This document shows positions 1 through 3,837 of a stretch of 5,063 bases of DNA, piece by piece. The number at the start of each line of letters is the position of its first letter. Positions within the stretch are counted from its first letter, which is position 1. The notes beneath the pieces are model-generated. The model ran no database searches, was not told where the DNA came from, and worked only from the letters and a program-made list of their open reading frames with translations. The stretch is from Alphaproteobacteria bacterium (GTDB lineage: Bacteria > Pseudomonadota > Alphaproteobacteria > Rhodobacterales > Rhodobacteraceae): NCBI GenBank assembly GCA_024279075.1, contig JAJRRX010000202.1, positions 1 to 5,063 on the forward strand, written 5' to 3'. Both the position numbers and the translations under genes were made by a program.

Positions 1-212
1 CCCTCGGTGATCCGCTCGCCGAGTTGCAGTTTCTTGGTGGCTTTTGATTGGGCAAGCGCCTGCGCATCGGTGTTGGCGACCACGAATTCGGCCCCATCAA
101 GGTTTTTCTCGATCATGTTGTTGACAGCATTGCCGCCAGCCCCACCAACCCCGAAAACCGTGATCCGTGGTTTTAAGTCGCTCGTCTCCGGCATACGTAA
201 ATTCAAAGCCAT
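1..212 (-). CDS. ftsZ: Cell division protein FtsZ, N-terminal 70 codons (3' part beyond window)
   Basis: FtsZ is the tubulin-like GTPase that polymerises at midcell into the division ring and recruits the divisome. Only the N-terminus is present, cut by the window edge after 70 full codons. It starts MALNLRMPETSDLKPRI and runs into the beta-strand/loop ITVFGVGGAGGNAVNNM (residues 17-33), the conserved first nucleotide-binding loop of FtsZ. The next stretch, with FVVANTDAQAL at about 43-53, is also classic FtsZ. The ATG at 212-210 is chosen because GGCGGA (224-219) sits 6 bases upstream; an internal ATG at 194-192 has no ribosome site and would drop only six residues. Unlike the three genes before it, ftsZ does not overlap its neighbour: 275 bases separate it from ftsA, so it probably has a promoter of its own. 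Identity is certain; the tubulin signature and C-terminal tail cannot be checked here. Confidence 0.97.
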   Translation of the reverse strand, partial: MALNLRMPETSDLKPRITVFGVGGAGGNAVNNMIEKNLDGAEFVVANTDAQALAQSKATKKLQLGERITE

Positions 213-240
213 GTCCTGTCCGCCTATGCTCAATTGCTAT

Positions 241-257
241 GCCTCTTTTAAAGAGGC
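241..257. repeat. 17-base perfect palindrome in the ftsZ leader
   Basis: GCCTCTTT (241-248) and AAAGAGGC (250-257) are perfect inverted copies around a single base. The centre lies 37 bases upstream of the ftsZ start codon. With a one-base spacer this fits a DNA site for a dimeric regulator better than an RNA hairpin, although a stem with a small AT loop in the leader RNA is possible. No U-run follows on either strand, so it is not a rho-independent terminator. Confidence 0.45.
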
Positions 258-274
258 TTACCGCCTATTGCGTT

Positions 275-303
275 GATTCGTTATGCTAACTTAAAGGCGA
301 CTC
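275..303. promoter_or_regulatory. Two GANTC (CcrM-type) methylation sites upstream of ftsZ
   Basis: GATTC lies at 275-279 and GACTC at 299-303, about 63-91 bases upstream of the ftsZ start codon. GANTC is the target of the alphaproteobacterial cell-cycle methyltransferase CcrM, and promoters carrying it can be controlled by GcrA. In Caulobacter crescentus, ftsZ transcription is known to be stimulated by CcrM methylation. Two sites within 29 bases in the only real gap before ftsZ is suggestive, but GANTC sites also occur by chance elsewhere in this window, so function here is inferred. Confidence 0.4.
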
Positions 304-389
304 CGCGTCACCTATTTTTCACATTTTTGCCACAATATCCTGTAACACCCACTATATAGGCGAATATCCACCTATGGAACCACTAAAAC

Positions 390-481
390 GCTTTGGGTTA
401 CTACCGCATCGAATTTACGGCCAGCCGCAATCGCTTTTCCGGCAGCAAATTCGACACATATTTATCGGTAAAACCCAAAGC
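390..481. repeat. 92-base three-tier nested inverted repeat just after ftsA
   Basis: The outer arms are GCTTTGGGTT (390-399) and AACCCAAAGC (472-481), a perfect 10-base match. Inside them TACCG (402-406) pairs with CGGTA (466-470), then TCGAATTT (409-416) pairs with AAATTCGA (447-454), and at the tip GCCG (424-427) pairs with CGGC (440-443). That is 27 nested pairs with short bulges. On the minus strand the structure begins 6 bases after the ftsA stop codon and is followed by GTTTTAG, a poor U-run. It may be a structured RNA element (mRNA stabiliser, attenuator or processing site) between ftsA and ftsZ, or a small palindromic mobile repeat. No target-site duplication longer than 2 bases is visible. 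Confidence 0.55.
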
Positions 482-487
482 ACAGCC

Positions 488-1819
488 TCACCAATTCTGC
501 TTAAACCAGCGCATCGCCGCCTTAATCCTGCGCGTGCCAATCCGGTCCACTGGCATCTCGAAATCCCAACATTCATCCATCGGGTGGCTGGCATGTAGCG
601 CCAAGCCAACAGCGGCTGAAAAGCCCGCCCCTGCCGAAACCTGCGGCAAGCCTTGCACCCTTAAAGGCCGCCCAATCCGCACCTGCCCGCCCAAAATCCG
701 GCTGGCCAAATCCTCAATACCGGGAATGGCACTGGTGCCCCCCGTCAGCACAATCCGCTGGCTTGGTAACCCGTCAAAGCCAGAGGCATCGAGCCGCGCC
801 CGCACTTCCTCCAAAATCTCCTCCACCCGAGGCCGCATCACCCCGATCAGTTCCGAGCGCGTCACCGTCCGGCGGTCATTCTCCCACTGCGCCATCGGGT
901 TTGGCACTTCAATTTCCACACGGCTGTCCGAGCCCGTAGCTAGCACCCCGCCATGAAGCGTCTTAATCCGCTCCGCATCGTCATAACCAAGGTGCAACCC
1001 TTGGCAAATATCGTTGGTAATATGGTCGCCGCCCAGCCGCACCGCATCGCCGTAAATCATATGTTTGCGCATAAATACCGAAATCGCGGTGGAGCCACCG
1101 CCGATATCCACAATCGCCGCGCCAAGCTGCTGCTCGTTTTCCATTAGCGTAGAAACACCTGAGGCAAAGCCACTAAACGCCAGCCCCGCCACTTCCAAAT
1201 CGCAGCGCTGCACACATTCCAGCAGGTCAAAAACCGGCGCATCCGAGAGCGTCAGCATGTGCATATCAACCGAAAGCTTGGCCCCGACCTGCCCGCGCGG
1301 ATCCGAGAGGCCTGATTTGTGATCAAGGTTAAAGTTAACCGGCAGCGCATGAATGGCCTCACGGTCCTGGCCAAAAGGCGGCACGTCGCAACTGGCCAAT
1401 ACACGGCCAATATCGCGCTCGGTCACCTCGCCCTGCTCCACTTCGATCTCTCCGGTTAACCCATAAGACCGAGGCCGCCCGCCCGCCAAGCTTACCATTA
1501 CATGGTCCACCCGCAGCCCCGCCATTTTTTGCGCTTTAGTCACCGCCGAGCGGATCGCGCGCTCGGTCTCGCTCATATCGGTAATTTCACCAAATTTTAC
1601 ACCTTTGGAGCGCACGGTGCCAACCCCGACCACCCGAAAACTACCCATTTGCGGCATAGTGACCTCGGGCGTGCCTGCTTCGGTATCCGGCTCGGCAAAC
1701 TGCATCACAAGGCAGGAAATTTTGTAAGAGCCCACATCAAGCACCGCCATCACGCCGCGCCTCACGGCAGCCTGTCGCCGATGGCGCATTTCGCGCTGGG
1801 TCTCAAATAAATCGTTCAT
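488..1819 (-). CDS. ftsA: Cell division protein FtsA (actin-like FtsZ membrane anchor)
   Basis: FtsA is a cytoplasmic actin/Hsp70-fold ATP-binding protein that binds the FtsZ tail, anchors the ring to the inner membrane and helps recruit later division proteins. The 443 residues carry the expected motifs: phosphate-1 loop AVLDVGSYKISCLV at 25-38 (D28, G30, S31, K33), the FtsA-specific 1C region at roughly 105-190, phosphate-2 motif IVDIGGGSTAISVF at 236-249 (D238, G240-G242), and adenosine motif IVLTGGTSAIPGI at 356-368. The last 16 residues, GTRRIKAAMRWFKQNW, form a basic amphipathic helix, the usual membrane-targeting sequence. The roughly 24-residue basic N-terminal extension before phosphate-1 is, from memory, usual in alphaproteobacteria. 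The ATG overlaps the ftsQ stop as ATGA and has GGAGA 6 bases upstream (1830-1826). It is complete, with no missing key residue. Confidence 0.98.
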   Translation of the reverse strand: MNDLFETQREMRHRRQAAVRRGVMAVLDVGSYKISCLVMQFAEPDTEAGTPEVTMPQMGSFRVVGVGTVRSKGVKFGEITDMSETERAIRSAVTKAQKMAGLRVDHVMVSLAGGRPRSYGLTGEIEVEQGEVTERDIGRVLASCDVPPFGQDREAIHALPVNFNLDHKSGLSDPRGQVGAKLSVDMHMLTLSDAPVFDLLECVQRCDLEVAGLAFSGFASGVSTLMENEQQLGAAIVDIGGGSTAISVFMRKHMIYGDAVRLGGDHITNDICQGLHLGYDDAERIKTLHGGVLATGSDSRVEIEVPNPMAQWENDRRTVTRSELIGVMRPRVEEILEEVRARLDASGFDGLPSQRIVLTGGTSAIPGIEDLASRILGGQVRIGRPLRVQGLPQVSAGAGFSAAVGLALHASHPMDECWDFEMPVDRIGTRRIKAAMRWFKQNW

Positions 1820-1830
1820 ACACCATCTCC
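1816..1830 (-). promoter_or_regulatory. ftsA ribosome-binding site and ATGA overlap with ftsQ
   Basis: On the minus strand GGAGA (1830-1826), a 6-base spacer and ATG (1819-1817) define the ftsA start. The ftsQ stop TGA (1818-1816) shares bases with it. The overlap means ribosomes finishing ftsQ can restart at ftsA, keeping FtsQ and FtsA synthesis coupled. Confidence 0.85.
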
Positions 1831-2736
1831 GTTTAAACGCGCGCGTGCGCCCCTTAGGGCAATCAGCGCATCCTCGTTAAGCCTTAAAATCACTCGGTTT
1901 TCATCGCGCATATCAATGAGGGATACATCCCTATCCAACACATTATTCGCCGCCTGCATGGCCATAACCTGCCGCATCGCATCCGGCCCGCCCATTGCTG
2001 GCAGCATCACCACATTGCCCTTAAGCACCACATCCCAGCGCCGCTCGCCCATGCGCACCAAGCCCAAAACGCGGCGACCCAAGGGGGCGACAATATCAAA
2101 AATCTCACGCGCAGAAGGCATAGCTTTATCCGCGCCCTCGCCGACCACCAAAGGTAGGTCCGCCCGCACCATCCGGCGCGGCACTTCGGCCACGCGGATA
2201 CCGCCTTCATCCAGCAGGTATATCCGGTTCAAACTCCGCCAAACCATCGCTGGCACCCGCTCAACAATCACCACCTCCAGCACGCCATCCTCAAAGCGCA
2301 CCGAGGCTGATTTAACCGCCGCCAGCCCCTCAACCGTGGCCCGCAGCGCTGCGAGGTCTGTATCCAGCACACTCACAGGCAGCTCCAGCGCCATGATTCC
2401 CAAAATCTGGCGCTGCAAATCAGCCGAACCAACGGGAATCTCCACCTGCTCAACCATCAACTCTGGCCGCGCGGCCACGGTAGTGCGCAAGGCTTGATAT
2501 TGCGCCACAACCCAGCCCGAAACCGTGGGGCTTTGCCAACCGCCATAAATCGCTAATAGCAGTGCAAAAAGCGGCATCCACACTTGCACCAAGGCCCTGA
2601 ACCAGTGGGTCAGCCACAGCCGCTCCAAGCGATAGCCAAGTTTGCTTGGCGGCCGCTCCTTACGCTTTGGCTCTATCTTTACAGGCGCCAAATCATGCGC
2701 CACCACCATATCCCGCCGCTCTGCTACCAAGCTCAT
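1816..2736 (-). CDS. ftsQ: Cell division protein FtsQ (POTRA-domain divisome protein)
   Basis: FtsQ is a bitopic inner-membrane protein of the divisome that, with FtsB and FtsL, controls septal peptidoglycan synthesis. The 306-residue product has a basic cytoplasmic N-terminus (1-46, with KRKERPPSKLGYR), one membrane helix at about 48-65 (ALVQVWMPLFALLLAIYG) and a periplasmic part. Residues about 93-162 form a POTRA domain, from LMVEQVEIPVG through the LAAVKSASVRFEDGVLEVVI strand pair to VERVPAMVWR. The following segment RIYLLDEGGIRVA at 171-183 is the conserved start of the FtsQ/DivIB beta domain. The C-terminus at about 280-306 is short and Arg-rich. The start ATG overlaps the ddl stop as ATGA, with GGAGGG 6 bases upstream. 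Low sequence conservation is normal for FtsQ, but the topology, motifs and position between ddl and ftsA leave little doubt. Confidence 0.96.
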   Translation of the reverse strand: MSLVAERRDMVVAHDLAPVKIEPKRKERPPSKLGYRLERLWLTHWFRALVQVWMPLFALLLAIYGGWQSPTVSGWVVAQYQALRTTVAARPELMVEQVEIPVGSADLQRQILGIMALELPVSVLDTDLAALRATVEGLAAVKSASVRFEDGVLEVVIVERVPAMVWRSLNRIYLLDEGGIRVAEVPRRMVRADLPLVVGEGADKAMPSAREIFDIVAPLGRRVLGLVRMGERRWDVVLKGNVVMLPAMGGPDAMRQVMAMQAANNVLDRDVSLIDMRDENRVILRLNEDALIALRGARARLNGDGV

Positions 2737-2748
2737 ACCGCACCCTCC
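2733..2748 (-). promoter_or_regulatory. ftsQ ribosome-binding site and ATGA overlap with ddl
   Basis: On the minus strand GGAGGG (2748-2743) is followed by a 6-base spacer and ATG (2736-2734). The ddl stop TGA (2735-2733) overlaps it. This is the stronger of the two coupled sites and fixes the ftsQ start. Confidence 0.85.
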
Positions 2749-3635
2749 ACGAGGGCCGCGCAGAGGCTGGCGAAATCGAGGCCATTATGGGCCGCCTGCT
2801 CGGGCGCCAGCGAGGTCGCCGTCATCCCCGGTTGCGTATTTACTTCAAGAATAAACAGGCCCGCGAGGCCCCGCACCTCATCCCACCGGAAATCAGCGCG
2901 GCTAAGCCCCTTGCAGCCCAGCGCCGTGTGCGCCCGTTCGGCATAATCCAAACAGGCCGCATAAATCTCGGCAGGTAGGCGCGCTGGAATGATATGCTCC
3001 GAACCGCCCTCGCTATACTTGGCCGCGTAATCATACCAGCCGCTCACGATGATATCCGTCACCGCCTGCGCCTTACCATCCAGCACCGCCACAGAAAGCT
3101 CCCGCCCCGCCACATAGGCCTCGACCATCACCTCGCTTGGCATTTCAGGCCCAAGCTGCGGGGGGGTATCGCCGTTTTTCACAAGATAAATCCCAACGGA
3201 TGACCCCTCATTATTGGGCTTCACCACATAAGGTGCCGGCATCACATGCCCCGCCCGCACCGCCTCGGCGGAGGCTATCAGGCTTTCCGCAACCGGAATC
3301 CCCGCCGCCGCAAACACCCGCTTGCTCGCCGCCTTATCCATCGCCAAAGCCGAGGCCAGCACGCCGGAATGGGTGTAGCGATACCCCAGCCACTCCAGCA
3401 AACCCTGCACACAGCCATCCTCGCCAAACCGCCCATGTAGCGCGTTAAAAACAATTTCTGGGTTGGCCGCCCGCAGCCGCGCGGCCAGATCAACGCCCGC
3501 GTCGATCTCGCATACCTCATAGCCTTTTTCCCGCAAAGCAGTTGCGCAGGCCGCGCCCGAATCCAAAGACACCTCGCGCTCAGCCGAAGTGCCACCTTTT
3601 AATACTGCGATGCGGCTTACTGTCCTGCTCGACAT
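2733..3635 (-). CDS. ddl: D-alanine--D-alanine ligase
   Basis: Ddl is a cytoplasmic ATP-grasp enzyme that joins two D-alanines with ATP to give D-Ala-D-Ala, which MurF then adds to the peptidoglycan precursor. From the chosen start the protein has 300 residues, close to the roughly 306 of E. coli DdlB. It shows IAVLKGGTSAEREVSL at 9-24 (E19 matches DdlB E15), ALHGRFGEDG at 65-74, VVKPNNEGSSVGIY at 137-150, the omega loop WYDYAAKY at 200-207, SRADF at 245-249 (D248) and ILEVNTQPGMTATSL at 262-276 (E264, N266, S275). Tyr207 at the DdlB Y216 position indicates a D-Ala rather than D-lactate ligase. The start at 3635 is chosen because GAGG lies 5 bases upstream (3644-3641); an in-frame ATG at 3653 would add six residues but has no ribosome site. 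It is the first gene of the coupled ddl-ftsQ-ftsA unit; the usual upstream partner murB is not in the window. Confidence 0.97.
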   Translation of the reverse strand: MSSRTVSRIAVLKGGTSAEREVSLDSGAACATALREKGYEVCEIDAGVDLAARLRAANPEIVFNALHGRFGEDGCVQGLLEWLGYRYTHSGVLASALAMDKAASKRVFAAAGIPVAESLIASAEAVRAGHVMPAPYVVKPNNEGSSVGIYLVKNGDTPPQLGPEMPSEVMVEAYVAGRELSVAVLDGKAQAVTDIIVSGWYDYAAKYSEGGSEHIIPARLPAEIYAACLDYAERAHTALGCKGLSRADFRWDEVRGLAGLFILEVNTQPGMTATSLAPEQAAHNGLDFASLCAALVEGAV

Positions 3636-3640
3636 AGCCA

Positions 3641-3685
3641 CCTCAAGCCCCATTTGCGGGGTTATTTATTGCGGGGTTTTCCCCG
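3641..3685 (-). promoter_or_regulatory. ddl leader with competing G/C hairpins and ribosome-binding site
   Basis: On the minus strand CGGGG (3685-3681), AAAA and CCCCG (3676-3672) form a 5-base-pair hairpin with a tetraloop. A second CCCCG block (3661-3657) lies in a direct repeat: AACCCCGCAA occurs at 3678-3669 and 3663-3654. GGGG (3651-3648) follows, then the GAGG ribosome site (3644-3641) of ddl. The blocks order as GGGG-CCCC-CCCC-GGGG, so alternative pairings exclude each other, and one involves bases close to the ribosome site. No clear promoter was found between 3686 and 3749. Confidence 0.35.
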
Positions 3686-3749
3686 TCATAACCACCCTAC
3701 CCCACCTGATTCGTTTTGGGAATAGTTTTCTTGCGCGGACGCAGCGTAA

Positions 3750-3833
3750 CCCGTAGGGCGGGCTTCAGCCCGCCACCCCGTAGGGCGGGCTTCAGCCCGC
3801 CACCCCGTAGGGTGCGTGGTCCCCCACGCACCC
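3750..3833. repeat. Three tandem GTAGGG palindromic (REP-like) units
   Basis: Three units starting CCCGTAGGG repeat with a 27-base period (GTAG at 3753, 3780 and 3807). Units 1 and 2 are identical and each forms a 7-base-pair hairpin GGCGGGC-TTCA-GCCCGCC (3757-3774 and 3784-3801). Unit 3 keeps the GTAGGG lead but has a different stem. I recall GTAGGGCGGGCTTCAGCCC and GTAGGGTGCGTG families as dispersed palindromes in many proteobacteria, which would make this a REP-type cluster; that could not be checked. No transposase is nearby. Confidence 0.75.
3810..3833. terminator. Strong 10-bp hairpin just after the repeat-protein gene, possible terminator
   Basis: GGGTGCGTGG (3810-3819) and CCACGCACCC (3824-3833) pair perfectly around TCCC. 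It begins 4 bases past the stop codon of the upstream minus-strand gene, so it could end or protect that transcript. On the minus strand no U-run follows; on the plus strand AATTTTAA follows, but there is no plus-strand gene to terminate. It is also unit 3 of the REP-like cluster, so a terminator role is only a possibility. Confidence 0.35.
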
Positions 3834-3837
3834 AATT

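Larger units (their letters stand above)
220..375 (-). promoter_or_regulatory. ftsZ upstream region with five ATAGGYGR motifs
   Basis: The octamer ATAGGYGR occurs five times in 156 bases: on the minus strand at 375-368 (ATAGGTGG), 315-308 (ATAGGTGA), 268-261 and 227-220 (both ATAGGCGG), and on the plus strand at 356-363 (ATAGGCGA). The 356-363 and 368-375 copies face each other across ATAT, making a dyad. The copy at 227-220 contains part of the ftsZ ribosome-binding site. I noticed no other copy in the window when reading by eye. No convincing -35/-10 pair was found, so the transcription start is not placed. The sites may be operators, but the motif was picked after seeing the data and I know no regulator for it. 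Confidence 0.4.

Noticed and set aside
7..276. Plus-strand open frame of 89 residues opposite the ftsZ start
   Set aside because: It is the antisense shadow of ftsZ, whose minus-strand frame has the conserved nucleotide-binding loop. No ribosome site or recognisable protein was seen.
281..296. TTAAGTTAGCATAAC on the minus strand as a CtrA box
   Set aside because: It matches one TTAA half-site, but the second half is TAAC one base out of register, so it does not fit TTAA-N7-TTAA.
1916..2497. Plus-strand open frame of 193 residues opposite ftsQ
   Set aside because: Its composition (Ser, Thr, Arg and Pro rich) is typical of an antisense shadow in GC-rich coding DNA, and ftsQ explains the region fully.
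3160..3166. Seven-G tract (C7 on the coding strand) inside ddl
   Set aside because: It is the Thr-Pro-Pro codon run in a variable loop of an essential gene, so phase variation is unlikely.
3636..3653. Longer ddl starting at the ATG at 3653
   Set aside because: No ribosome site precedes it and CCCC/GGGG pairing may bury it. The ATG at 3635 has GAGG at 5 bases and gives the usual family N-terminus.
3690..3706. GTGGGGTAGGGTGG on the minus strand as MraZ-type boxes before ddl
   Set aside because: The G triplets recur at 6 bases, but the repeats do not match a clean GTGGG-N5 array and the place is unusual for MraZ.
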